A stretch of 64,000 bases of DNA from the IMG/VR virus record IMGVR_UViG_3300026518_000009, positions 16,247 to 80,246 of that record, one strand, 5' to 3'. Origin of the DNA: a virus. Below, piece by piece: positions 53,351-62,763 of the stretch (position 1 is its first letter; each line of letters begins with the position of its first letter). The translations under genes were made by a program, and so were the position numbers. The notes below the pieces were generated by a model, which was not told where the DNA came from, ran no database searches, and saw only the letters and a program-made list of their open reading frames with translations.

Positions 53351-54550
53351 ATGACTATATCTGAAATGCACATTGGTATTGATTTATTACTTCAAAGATT
53401 GAATAGTGAAATTGATGCTGATATTGAACCTAAAGAAAAAGATTACTTTATTAATCTTACAACTAAATTACTTATAAAAGCTATATTAATTAATGAAAAG
53501 AATTCTATTGAACCATATATATCTAGAGAAGATATTAATAGATATTATAATTCACTTAGAGTTTTTATTAATGAATATAATTTAGATTTATATAATTATG
53601 GAAAATATTATAGCGGTAAGATACCAGTAACAGATGGATATAATAATAGTATAAAATCTGGATTATTAATTGATGGAGTTACATATAGAATAAAAACTAA
53701 AGGAAATACTGATTTATCTAATTTTGGTTATGATAAATCATCTGATACTTTTAAATGTAATACTAAATTAGTAAACAACATATCTACATTAGGAGTTGGT
53801 ACTTATAAAATTATTAATCCTGGCAATTTATTATTAGATAATACAGCAGTTATATATAATAATATTGAACCAGAAAGTATATTTATAATTACTGGAACTA
53901 ATACTTCAACATCAGATAGTAATACATTAATAAAACCATTAAAAATATCTCCTGTTTGGGATGATACAACAGAGCTAGAAATAGTAAAAGATATAAATTA
54001 TTATGAAGGTATAGGAGTTACATCATTTGTATCTAACGACAAAATAGTTAATTCTAATAATATTGTTATTGGAAACACATATGTTGTAAATAAAGATAAT
54101 ATTGATATTAGTGCTATATATAATTATAATATACTTAATGCTAATAAAGGAATGATATTTAAAACAATATCTAATACTATAAATACTATAAATGATGAAG
54201 ACTTACTTGAGTTAGATGAGGTAGATTGTAGATTACCATTAGATAGAGAAATAAATAATTATCTTCATAATTCGTTTGGAAATATTAAAACTAATCCGTT
54301 GTTTACTTATTATGATGATGAAATTAGAATATATACAAACAATAAGTTTAAAATATATAAAGCTATTTTAAAATATATTATTACTCCTAAAGATGTAGAT
54401 GTAGAAAATAGTATTAATAGTCCATTACCAGAAAGTATGCATGAATTTTTACTTGAATTAGTAGTTAAGAAAATAGCTTCTACAATAAACAGTCCAGATT
54501 ATCAATATATTAGAAATGATATTATTGATAATAACAAAATAGTTGAATAA
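53351..54550 (+). CDS. Head-tail connector/ring protein (putative), 399 aa
   Basis: MTISEMHIGIDLLLQRLNSE at the start and LPLDREINNYL ... LPESMHEFLLELVVKKIAS at the end are of the type found in conserved crAss-like neck/tail ring genes. A beta-rich middle (residues ~100-280) includes a diverged copy of the 'YEIV...GDDFTNVGA'-like module (IVIGNTYVVNKDNIDIS). The start is placed after the terminator. Exact ring identity cannot be told from sequence. Confidence 0.65.
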   Translation: MTISEMHIGIDLLLQRLNSEIDADIEPKEKDYFINLTTKLLIKAILINEKNSIEPYISREDINRYYNSLRVFINEYNLDLYNYGKYYSGKIPVTDGYNNSIKSGLLIDGVTYRIKTKGNTDLSNFGYDKSSDTFKCNTKLVNNISTLGVGTYKIINPGNLLLDNTAVIYNNIEPESIFIITGTNTSTSDSNTLIKPLKISPVWDDTTELEIVKDINYYEGIGVTSFVSNDKIVNSNNIVIGNTYVVNKDNIDISAIYNYNILNANKGMIFKTISNTINTINDEDLLELDEVDCRLPLDREINNYLHNSFGNIKTNPLFTYYDDEIRIYTNNKFKIYKAILKYIITPKDVDVENSINSPLPESMHEFLLELVVKKIASTINSPDYQYIRNDIIDNNKIVE

Positions 54551-54771
54551 TGCAACAATTAATACGTTCAAAAAGTAAAAGATTAAGAATTGCTATTTTA
54601 GCATTTTTTATATATATAATATTAGGTATAATAACTTTATTTACAGATTCTAGTGCGTTAAGTGGAATGGGAATTTATGTTGGAAGTACTAGTTTACCAA
54701 TATTAGTTTATATACTTGGAGAATCATTTAGACCATCTAATAAAAATAATAATAATGGATCAGGATGTTAA
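54550..54771 (+). CDS. Holin-like membrane protein, 73 aa
   Basis: Two transmembrane helices (about residues 13-32 and 40-58) with a basic N-terminus (RSKSKRLR) and a polar tail (RPSNKNNNNGSGC). It overlaps the preceding stop by one base and heads a run of membrane, DUF5675 and spanin-like genes, so it is the best holin candidate. Function inferred from topology and context. Confidence 0.65.
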   Translation: MQQLIRSKSKRLRIAILAFFIYIILGIITLFTDSSALSGMGIYVGSTSLPILVYILGESFRPSNKNNNNGSGC

Positions 54772-55171
54772 AGATAAATTTGAAGTAAATAAACAAGAAC
54801 ATAACGCTATGATACAACAGATAACTAATAGTAGATTTGAATTAAGAATATTAGTTGCTGTATTAGGTATTCTTATGAGTGTTATTATTTATCTTCTTAG
54901 TGATAATGTTAGATATCAAAAATTAGCATATAAAGCTAATATTGAAAGATATGATTATAATCATAAATTAGACTATACTATAAAAGGATTAACGTATAAG
55001 GTTAATTCATTATCTAGTGATGTTACAAAATTGTCTAATTTTGTTTATACTATTAATTACAAAATAAATAAGAGAGATAGTATATTTTATTATAATGAAT
55101 ATAGTATATTAAAAAGAGATTTTTATAATTATAGAAGTGAACATGATGGTAAAATACATAATGCAGAATAG
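54755..55171 (+). CDS. Membrane/coiled-coil protein of the lysis cassette, 138 aa
   Basis: I use the ATG reading MDQDVKDKFEVNKQEH, which overlaps the holin-like gene by 17 bases, rather than an earlier ATG deeper in that gene. One membrane helix (about residues 31-50, ILVAVLGILMSVIIYLLS) is followed by ~80 residues of periplasmic-type coiled coil (LTYKVNSLSSDVTKLSNFV). The layout resembles an inner-membrane spanin subunit (Rz-like) or a holin modulator. Confidence 0.65.
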   Translation: MDQDVKDKFEVNKQEHNAMIQQITNSRFELRILVAVLGILMSVIIYLLSDNVRYQKLAYKANIERYDYNHKLDYTIKGLTYKVNSLSSDVTKLSNFVYTINYKINKRDSIFYYNEYSILKRDFYNYRSEHDGKIHNAE

Positions 55172-55622
55172 ACGATGGTATTATCCCGATACTACTATAT
55201 CATCATTACATATAGATTTTAATAAAGTAGGATATACATTAGAAGATACAGTAAGAGCTAATGGAATAAAAGTTAAAAATTATACTGCTATTCCAGAAAA
55301 TATATCTGGATATAATGTTGCTATTAAATATTCTAATCATTTTAAAAAAGATGTAGTTGTATTATATACTGATATTATTGATGGAATATATACTATAAAA
55401 AAGAACGGAGTTATATTTACTAACATATATTCTCATGGTGGAAATGATAATAAAGATACAGATGGATGTATATTAGTAGCTAAAAATAAAGGTATAATAG
55501 ATGGTATTCCTAAAATATGGGATTCTATTTCTACTGAAGTATTTAATTTTGTAAAATCTGAATTAGATGCTAATAATAAAATAAAATGGATTATAAAAAA
55601 CTATCCTAATGAAAATATTTAA
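55161..55622 (+). CDS. DUF5675 family protein, probable lysis-related, 153 aa
   Basis: DUF5675 signature: a YTLEDTVR segment, IKVKNYTAIPENISGYNVAI, and the catalytic-looking SHGGNDNKDTDGCILVA (His, then Asp-Thr-x-Gly-Cys), the same His...GC pattern as L,D-transpeptidase-like folds. Proteins of this family occur in phage lysis cassettes and tails; a peptidoglycan-directed activity is suspected, not proven. The start may be this ATG (MQNRRWYY) or one of two slightly upstream (55137, 55146); I prefer the one with the shortest overlap. Confidence 0.7.
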   Translation: MQNRRWYYPDTTISSLHIDFNKVGYTLEDTVRANGIKVKNYTAIPENISGYNVAIKYSNHFKKDVVVLYTDIIDGIYTIKKNGVIFTNIYSHGGNDNKDTDGCILVAKNKGIIDGIPKIWDSISTEVFNFVKSELDANNKIKWIIKNYPNENI

Positions 55623-56121
55623 ATTATTAATATTTATATTTACTATTACATCATTTACATCGTGTGTTACACAACAAGCATGTAGTAGAAAATATCCACC
55701 TAAAATAATAAATAAGGATAGTATTGCTATAAGAGATAGTATTATAACAGTGTATTTACATGATAGTATATTAATAAATGCTGATACTGCTCAAGATAAT
55801 ACTATTGTGCATACTGCTAATGGAATAATTAATAGTAATAAATTAATTAAAGAATTACATTTATGTAAAGCAACATCACAAGTTATAAATGGAAAACTTA
55901 ATTTAACATTAATGCAAAAACAAGCTATTGTAGATAGTTTATTAAAGCATAATATAAAAGTAAAAAATAAAATAGTATATAAAACACGAACAAGAGTAGT
56001 AGTAAAATATATACATCATTGGTATTCTGGAATAGAAGAATTTCTAGCTATATTTATGTTAGGCATTATTTTGTTCATATTGGCTCGTACTGCATTTAAA
56101 ATAATAAGTAAAATACCTTAA
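55609..56121 (+). CDS. Unimolecular-spanin-like lipoprotein, 170 aa
   Basis: Signal peptide with a lipobox-like end (FTITSFTSC, Cys19), a ~110-residue periplasmic part with RDSIITVYLHDSILIN-type strands and a helical middle, then KTRTRVVVKYIHHWY and a C-terminal transmembrane helix (about residues 145-164). An outer-membrane lipid anchor plus an inner-membrane helix in one chain is the topology of u-spanins (phage T1 gp11 type), which fuse the two membranes at lysis. Context: directly after the DUF5675 gene. Strong topology, function inferred. Confidence 0.7.
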   Translation: MKIFKLLIFIFTITSFTSCVTQQACSRKYPPKIINKDSIAIRDSIITVYLHDSILINADTAQDNTIVHTANGIINSNKLIKELHLCKATSQVINGKLNLTLMQKQAIVDSLLKHNIKVKNKIVYKTRTRVVVKYIHHWYSGIEEFLAIFMLGIILFILARTAFKIISKIP

Positions 56122-56122
56122 T

Positions 56123-56785
56123 ATGGCAACTTTAAATTTAATTGCAGATGAATTATCTGCAACATTGGATAGACCATTTGATAGTATGCTAAAAGAACGT
56201 ATAAAGTCTTCTTTTAGACATGCTATATATACGTTATTAAGACAGCAAATTAATAAATATGGAATTAATGATAATTATAAAACTAGATTTTATAGTGATT
56301 TAATGCTTACTGAAGATATTACTAATTCTAATAATATTAATTTATATAGAAGTAAAAATAAAATTCCAACACCATTACGATATAATTCAGATGACCCATT
56401 TACTTCAGTTACTATTTTAGATAGTAGTAATGTTAATTATAGTAATAATCCATTTTTATTTAGTAAACCTATAGAAATAAAATATAATGGTTTATTAGCT
56501 ACAAATATAAATAAACCTCCTAGATATGTATATCTTAATGAATATATTTATATATTTAATATAAATCCAAATATAGATATTAATACTTCTAAATTAATAA
56601 TAGAAGGAGTATATCCAATTAATGATATATTATCAATTAGCGATAAATATAAATTTAATGATAATACTACTTTAACAGTTCCGGAAGATTTAATAGAAGA
56701 TACTAAAGCATTTATATTAAAATATGATTTTTCAATTACTGATGCTAGAGATAAAGTAAAACCAATAAATATTGATAATGAGTAA
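56123..56785 (+). CDS. Neck/tail structural protein (putative), 220 aa
   Basis: The N-terminus (LIADELSATLDRPFDSMLKERIKSSFRHAIYTLLRQQI) is characteristic of a conserved crAss-like virion gene in the neck/tail region; the rest is beta-rich. It starts two bases after the lysis cassette. Specific role not readable. Confidence 0.7.
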   Translation: MATLNLIADELSATLDRPFDSMLKERIKSSFRHAIYTLLRQQINKYGINDNYKTRFYSDLMLTEDITNSNNINLYRSKNKIPTPLRYNSDDPFTSVTILDSSNVNYSNNPFLFSKPIEIKYNGLLATNINKPPRYVYLNEYIYIFNINPNIDINTSKLIIEGVYPINDILSISDKYKFNDNTTLTVPEDLIEDTKAFILKYDFSITDARDKVKPINIDNE

Positions 56786-57779
56786 TTTAGATAAATATAC
56801 AACTGCTAAATTAGTTGGATTTGAATATACATCTATTATTAATAATAAAATAGAATTGTTAAAGTCTAAATTAGAAGATGCAACTCGTAATCGTAAAATA
56901 TATGAAAAGTTAATACTTATTAATAAAGATAAAGTATATCCGAATGATATATTAAGTTATGTTAGTGATGTTTATCATAATAAAAAGCAATACAATAAAT
57001 TTAAAATAATTGAACTATTTAATGTAAAGAATGGTCAATATAGAAATAAGATTAATTCTATATTATATAATAATGTATCTAATGATGAATTTAGATTAAT
57101 ATATAGTTATTATGTTAATTTTATGGAATACTCTATATTAGAAAGTAATTTAGATTTAAAACTTGAAAAATATGAAAGATTGAATATATCTAGTGCTACA
57201 ATATCATATTTGTTTAAAATATACTTTTGGTATATATCTATTGGATTATTAAGAAGTAGGTCTAAAATTCAATTACCATATAATGTTAATATTAGAGTGT
57301 ATGGTAAAAATCCTAATAATGCTCGTAAAAAATATAATAATAATAGTGTTAGTGTAGATTGGGGAGAATCTTTAAAAGTATTAATTAATATTGCTAAAGA
57401 AATAAAACCAGATTTATATAATGCGTATATAAATAAAAATATAAAGAAAAAGGATTTTATTCAATCTATGAAACCTTATGTATATAATAAGGAATTAAAT
57501 CCTAATGGTAAGAAATGGATTGTTAAAAGAGATAAAGATTTTAATTTATGGATTGTAATATGGTCTAGATTTAGTAATTTAAAAAATATAAGAAATTATT
57601 CTATTATTCCTACTAATTTTATTGCTACTAAAGATAGAAGTCAAATACAGTTTGCAAATAATGTTAAATCTATAGATGATATAATTACTAGTAGAGAATT
57701 AGGATTTAGAGATAAACTTAGAGTACTAGAAAGATATGATATTAATTACTGTTTAAATACATTTGATAATGATTTATAA
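56778..57779 (+). CDS. Conserved virion-block protein, 333 aa
   Basis: Start at ATG MSNLDKYT, which overlaps the upstream stop by eight bases (an earlier TTG is less likely). Basic, mostly alpha-helical, with VYGKNPNNARKKYNNNSVSVDWGESL in the middle and KKWIVKRDKDFNLWIVIWSRF later. No enzymatic motif seen. Its place among neck/tail genes suggests a structural or assembly role. Confidence 0.65.
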   Translation: MSNLDKYTTAKLVGFEYTSIINNKIELLKSKLEDATRNRKIYEKLILINKDKVYPNDILSYVSDVYHNKKQYNKFKIIELFNVKNGQYRNKINSILYNNVSNDEFRLIYSYYVNFMEYSILESNLDLKLEKYERLNISSATISYLFKIYFWYISIGLLRSRSKIQLPYNVNIRVYGKNPNNARKKYNNNSVSVDWGESLKVLINIAKEIKPDLYNAYINKNIKKKDFIQSMKPYVYNKELNPNGKKWIVKRDKDFNLWIVIWSRFSNLKNIRNYSIIPTNFIATKDRSQIQFANNVKSIDDIITSRELGFRDKLRVLERYDINYCLNTFDNDL

Positions 57780-58692
57780 AAAAATAAATAGCAAAGTAAT
57801 TATATCTAGAATATTAGATACTTATAATTTAAATGCAGAATCATTTGTAAGTAGAGTTCCTAATTGGATATATAATGCTATGAGAAGTATTAAAGTTAGC
57901 GATAATTTAATACCAGCTGTAGTATATTCCACTGTTAGAGATTATAAGTGTGTAATTCCAGATAATACAATAGAGTTAGAAGCAGTAACATATAACGGAT
58001 TTAGACTTCCTAGAATAGATTATATAAATCAAAGTGTTTCTAGTGAAATGGATGACAATTATCATCCAACATTAAAATATCAATTAGATAATAATGGATA
58101 TATAATTACAACATTTAGGAATGGTAATATAAGATTTTATATAAAAACTTTTCCACTGTCATTTGATGCAGACAGTAATATATTTTTTCCATTAATTCCT
58201 GATAATGAAGAATTACACACTGCTTTAGAATGGTATATATTAAGACAATTATTATATAGAAGATATAATCTACCAGGATTATCATTAAGAGATAATAATC
58301 CTTTTACAAATCCTGCATTAGCTTGGGAGAAACATAAATTAATTGCTAGAAATAGTTTAGTAAGTCTTGATACTGATGATAGAGAAGCAATTAGTCGTAT
58401 GTTGCGTTCATTATTATCTAATTATTATAGATATTATGAATCTTTTGGTAATGTTGGTGAATTATATAGTAATAGTACAAAAATAGATATTACTGGTACT
58501 CTATTTGTATATGTTCAAAGCGAACCTAGCAAAATATGGTATATTAATCATAACTTAAATACATATCCAGATATAACAATTATATCTGATGGAAAAGAAG
58601 TTATATATGCTAATATACAATACGTTGATTATAATAATGCTATTGTTACATTTAATGAAGCTATCACTGGTAGTGCATATTGTAGGAGATAA
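57769..58692 (+). CDS. Tail/neck structural protein with C-terminal fibre-type domain, 307 aa
   Basis: Start at ATG MIYKKINSK, overlapping the previous gene by 11 bases. The first ~230 residues include SRVPNWIYNAMRSIKV and FPLIPDNEELHTALEWYILRQLLYRRY, typical of conserved crAss-like neck genes. The last ~60 residues (LFVYVQSEPSKIWYINHNLNTYPDITII...VIYANIQYVDYNNAIVTF...SAYCRR) match a small beta-sandwich found at ends of many phage tail proteins ('Q..ps..W.i.HnL...P.v...'). Confidence 0.7.
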   Translation: MIYKKINSKVIISRILDTYNLNAESFVSRVPNWIYNAMRSIKVSDNLIPAVVYSTVRDYKCVIPDNTIELEAVTYNGFRLPRIDYINQSVSSEMDDNYHPTLKYQLDNNGYIITTFRNGNIRFYIKTFPLSFDADSNIFFPLIPDNEELHTALEWYILRQLLYRRYNLPGLSLRDNNPFTNPALAWEKHKLIARNSLVSLDTDDREAISRMLRSLLSNYYRYYESFGNVGELYSNSTKIDITGTLFVYVQSEPSKIWYINHNLNTYPDITIISDGKEVIYANIQYVDYNNAIVTFNEAITGSAYCRR

Positions 58693-58697
58693 TTGCT

Positions 58698-59678
58698 ATG
58701 GCATATGATATATATGATGATTTAGATTTACATAATGGTGAATTAATAAGAGCATTACTATATAATACACCAGATCCAAATAATGATACTAATCTAGTTA
58801 ATTCTAGAAAAGGAGCAGTATGCTATAATACTACTGATAATTATCCATATTATTATGATGGTATATCTTGGAAAAAATTACCTACTAATGAAAATACATT
58901 ACTTTACACTAATTTAAAATTAATGCCTGAAAAAATAGGAGGATATGATATTGGAACTATATTTGATAAAGTTAATTATAAATCTATATTAGATGGCTTA
59001 TTATATCCATATCAATATCCAGAATTTTCTGATTTTAAATTATTAATTGATAATAATGTTATAACTGAATATGAAATAGGAACTCATTTTGATTTTAATA
59101 CAAGTATTGATTATGTAGTTAATAATTTTAATAATGTAGATATATATAAAAATTATATAATATCTTCTAGTATATTTAATATTATAAATAATTCTATAAT
59201 TCCTACTAGCAATTCTAATGTAAATATTCAAATTTCACCTATAGATTTTAATTCTGTATATGATATAGATATATCTATAGAAGGACATAATACTAAAGAT
59301 GATATATTTAAAAGTACATATATAGTTAAAGTTAGAAAATATATGTATTATTATTTAGGAAATGAGTTATCATCTCCAACTACTAGTTCTGATATTAGAT
59401 TATTATCTAAATACTTTCTTGATAAATTAAATAGTGGAATATTTAATATAGATATTAATAAAAATACACAAGAATTTAGTTTATATATACCATCTGATAA
59501 AAATATTAAAGTTATAGACATTGAAAATATGAATGCAAATATAACAGATAATTTTACATATACTAATATAGATATAACTCATAGTAATGGTTTAGTATCT
59601 ACTTATAAGAAATGTACTATCTATTTAGGTGGTGCTGGATATTTAGATAATACAACTTTTAAAATTGAAGTAATATGA
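58698..59678 (+). CDS. Tail fibre/collar adaptor protein (putative), 326 aa
   Basis: The N-terminus contains SRKGAVCYNTTDNYPYYYDGISWKKL, the 'G...YNT......y.dG..W..L' segment common in Bacteroidetes phage fibre proteins. Beta-rich repeats follow, and NATITD...LGGAGYLDNTTFKI ends the chain. Its stop overlaps the big fibre gene start by four bases. Likely connects fibre and tail; inference. Confidence 0.65.
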   Translation: MAYDIYDDLDLHNGELIRALLYNTPDPNNDTNLVNSRKGAVCYNTTDNYPYYYDGISWKKLPTNENTLLYTNLKLMPEKIGGYDIGTIFDKVNYKSILDGLLYPYQYPEFSDFKLLIDNNVITEYEIGTHFDFNTSIDYVVNNFNNVDIYKNYIISSSIFNIINNSIIPTSNSNVNIQISPIDFNSVYDIDISIEGHNTKDDIFKSTYIVKVRKYMYYYLGNELSSPTTSSDIRLLSKYFLDKLNSGIFNIDINKNTQEFSLYIPSDKNIKVIDIENMNANITDNFTYTNIDITHSNGLVSTYKKCTIYLGGAGYLDNTTFKIEVI

Positions 59679-62600
59679 ATTTGAACTTACCTTATGGAAT
59701 ATATGTTTCTACAAATGCTGATTTAGATGTAAAATATAGAGTTGCTAATAATACAGCTAGAGATGCTCTTATAACAAATAAATTAGTTAAAGTTGGATTT
59801 GTAATATATAATGAATCTGATAATAAAAGATATTGGCTTAAAACATATCCTACTGAAGGAAGTTTAACTGGAGTTGAATGGGAAGATATTAATCTTAAAA
59901 TAACTACTGAAAATACATCTGGCATATCTACTTTAGTTAATAATGTATTGAATATTCCTAATTATTCACATCCATTAAAGAAATGGGTAAATAAAACAGA
60001 TTTATCAGGTTCTACTATTATTTCTAATCTTACTATTGATAGTTTAGGACACCCAACAGATTGGATAACAAGAAATTTAACTCCTACTGATATTGGAGCA
60101 CAACCTGCTGGTACATATGACAATTATGTTAAATGGATTATAAGTGTTGGGGGAGTTACTGGAAATATAATAAGTGGAAATACATTAGTATTTGATGCTG
60201 GTAATGTGTTAAATACATCTTATAGTGATACTACTAAAACAGTAACGATAGGCCACAATGACATTACAAGGACAGACCCGGCTAAGACAACAATTACACC
60301 TGGATATTCAGGAACATTTGATATAGTAGAAAGTGCAACTTCTGATGCACAAGGCCATCTTACTGCCATTCAACAAAGAACAATACAATTACCAGATGCT
60401 TATGTACATCCATCACATACAGCTTATACAGAAACCCTTTCTGGAGCAACAGTTTTTGCAACATTTAATTCAGATGCATTAGGTCATGTTACAAGTTTAA
60501 CTACTCGTACATTGACCCTTGCTGACTTGGGGGCACAGGCTGCTGGTAATTATGAATTAATAGCCAATAAAAATATAGCAAGTGGATATGCCGGATTAGA
60601 TTCTAATGGTTTAATATTTACTTCTCAATTACCTCCACTGGCAATAAGTCAACCTTATGTAGTTGCATCTGAAACTGCCCAATTAGCATTAACTGTCCAA
60701 GAGGGAGACGTAGCAATCAGAACTGATTTGAAAACCTCTTATATTGCTTTGAATAGTTCAAATGCTTCAATGTCAGACTGGCAGCAACTTCTTACACCTA
60801 CCGATAATTATGTAAGTGGGGCTTCTTGGAATACTTCAACTGGTGTTTTAACTATTAATAGAAATGCATTAAGTGATATTACTGTCCCGATCGATGGACG
60901 TTATATTGTTGCCAATGCGGCTATCACTGGAGCTACACATACAAAAATTACTTATGATGCAAATGGATTAGTTACCGCTGGTGCAGATTCTACTACATCG
61001 GATATTCCTGAAGGAACTAATTTATATTATACAGACGCAAGGGTAGCTGCTAATAGTGCCGTTGCTGCAAATACTGCAAAAGTAACAGAAAGTACTACAG
61101 TAACCGCTCCATTAGTTTTAAGTGGATATAATATATCATTACCTAAAGCTACTGGTTCTGTTAATGGTTATTTAAGTTCTGCTGATTGGACAACATTTAA
61201 TAATAAACTTTCATCATATACTGAAACAGACCCTGTATTTAAAGCATCAACTGTTTATAATATAAGCAATGGAACTGGTTTTTTAAAGAATAATGGAACA
61301 GGAACATGGAGTTATGATAATTCTACATATTTAACAGGAAACCAGACAATATCAATTACAGGAGATGCAACTGGTTCTGGGGCAACCTCAATTGCATTGA
61401 CATTAGCAGCATCTGGTGTAACTGCTGGAACTTATAATAATGTTACAGTAAATGCAAAAGGATTGGTAACTGGAGCAAGTAACGTAAGTTATGAACCAGC
61501 TTTCACGAAAAATACAGCCTTCAATAAGGACTTCGGAACAGCAACCGGTCAAGTTTGGGGATATGATGCACATCCAACAACAACAAGTGATTATGGATTG
61601 CCTACTTATCCTACTACGTTACCAGCATCAGATGTATATGCGTGGGCTAAGGCAGCAACAAAACCGAGCTATACAACCGATGAAGTAACGGAGGGTTCAA
61701 CAAATCTATACTATACCGATGCAAGGGTTGCAGCAAAGGTAACACAATCTTATGTTAATGGTTTAGGGATTAATGCTGCTACTTTAGGAGGAATATCATT
61801 AGCAAATTTTGTTTATGGGACAAATGGACAAGCGAATACTTCTGTAGCAGATGTAAATACAATTCCTAAAGCTGGCTTTTATGTTGGCTATAATACAGCT
61901 AATTCTTTTACTACTGGGGATTTTGGGATAATTAATATCCCAACGTGGAAGGATTCATCAAGTTCAAGTCAATATTCATTGCAGATAGGAGCACCTATTG
62001 GGACAACAGCATCTATTAGGTTTAGGAATATTGTTAATAATACCGCTGGTACTTGGTATACGCTGTATGGAAATAACAATGCTAATAGTACAGGAGTTGA
62101 TTGGTCAGCCCAAAACATAACCCTTGCAGGTTCAATTACAGGGGCTACTTCAATCACTACAGGAACAATCACCCCAACAAACCTGACAACAGGCTATATT
62201 CCTTACATGAATGGAAGTCTGGTTAATAGTCCTGTTTATACGGATGGGGTTAATGTTGGGATTGGAACAATTTTAAAAGCAAATACATATCCATCAACGT
62301 TTACAACTTTAAGCATAAAAACCCAAACAGGAGATTATTGCCCTATAATTGAATTAGTTGGTACAAGGTCTGCGACAAATGGTAATCAAAATGGGATAAT
62401 TCAGTTTTTTAATGCAACAACTACTCCTGTTTGGGTTAATACAATTGCATCTATACAGGGAACAAGCCCTGATTCCGGACAATTAAAATTTGATGTTGCT
62501 AATACTGGAACATTATCAGAGGCAGCAAGAATAGACCAATATGGCAACGTCTTTATTGGTTACACTTCCGACCCCACAAGTGGAAATAAATTGGCTGTTA

Positions 62601-62761
62601 ATGGAAATGGGTACTTTGCAGGGAATATAACAGCAACAGGTGAAGTAACAGTTGGTCCACATACAGATGGAACAACAGAAGTTGCATCTAATGTGTTATA
62701 TGGGACAACAGACCCTCCATCAGGTACATTTAAAGAAGGAACAATTTATATAAAATATTAA
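59675..62761 (+). CDS. Large tail fibre protein, 1028 aa
   Basis: Probable receptor-binding fibre. Repeats: 'S..LGH.T....R.LT..DIGAQ' units (near residues 125, 225 and 275), and twice EG(T/S)NLYYTDARVAA (about residues 449 and 677), all motifs of trimeric fibre shafts. The C-terminal ~80 residues (ARIDQYGNVFIGYT...NGYFAGNITATGEV) resemble the segment before an S74 peptidase, but no S74 domain follows. From about 60130 to the end the DNA is much less AT-rich than the rest of the window, pointing to acquisition of this part by exchange. Confidence 0.85.
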   Translation: MNLNLPYGIYVSTNADLDVKYRVANNTARDALITNKLVKVGFVIYNESDNKRYWLKTYPTEGSLTGVEWEDINLKITTENTSGISTLVNNVLNIPNYSHPLKKWVNKTDLSGSTIISNLTIDSLGHPTDWITRNLTPTDIGAQPAGTYDNYVKWIISVGGVTGNIISGNTLVFDAGNVLNTSYSDTTKTVTIGHNDITRTDPAKTTITPGYSGTFDIVESATSDAQGHLTAIQQRTIQLPDAYVHPSHTAYTETLSGATVFATFNSDALGHVTSLTTRTLTLADLGAQAAGNYELIANKNIASGYAGLDSNGLIFTSQLPPLAISQPYVVASETAQLALTVQEGDVAIRTDLKTSYIALNSSNASMSDWQQLLTPTDNYVSGASWNTSTGVLTINRNALSDITVPIDGRYIVANAAITGATHTKITYDANGLVTAGADSTTSDIPEGTNLYYTDARVAANSAVAANTAKVTESTTVTAPLVLSGYNISLPKATGSVNGYLSSADWTTFNNKLSSYTETDPVFKASTVYNISNGTGFLKNNGTGTWSYDNSTYLTGNQTISITGDATGSGATSIALTLAASGVTAGTYNNVTVNAKGLVTGASNVSYEPAFTKNTAFNKDFGTATGQVWGYDAHPTTTSDYGLPTYPTTLPASDVYAWAKAATKPSYTTDEVTEGSTNLYYTDARVAAKVTQSYVNGLGINAATLGGISLANFVYGTNGQANTSVADVNTIPKAGFYVGYNTANSFTTGDFGIINIPTWKDSSSSSQYSLQIGAPIGTTASIRFRNIVNNTAGTWYTLYGNNNANSTGVDWSAQNITLAGSITGATSITTGTITPTNLTTGYIPYMNGSLVNSPVYTDGVNVGIGTILKANTYPSTFTTLSIKTQTGDYCPIIELVGTRSATNGNQNGIIQFFNATTTPVWVNTIASIQGTSPDSGQLKFDVANTGTLSEAARIDQYGNVFIGYTSDPTSGNKLAVNGNGYFAGNITATGEVTVGPHTDGTTEVASNVLYGTTDPPSGTFKEGTIYIKY

Positions 62762-62763
62762 TA

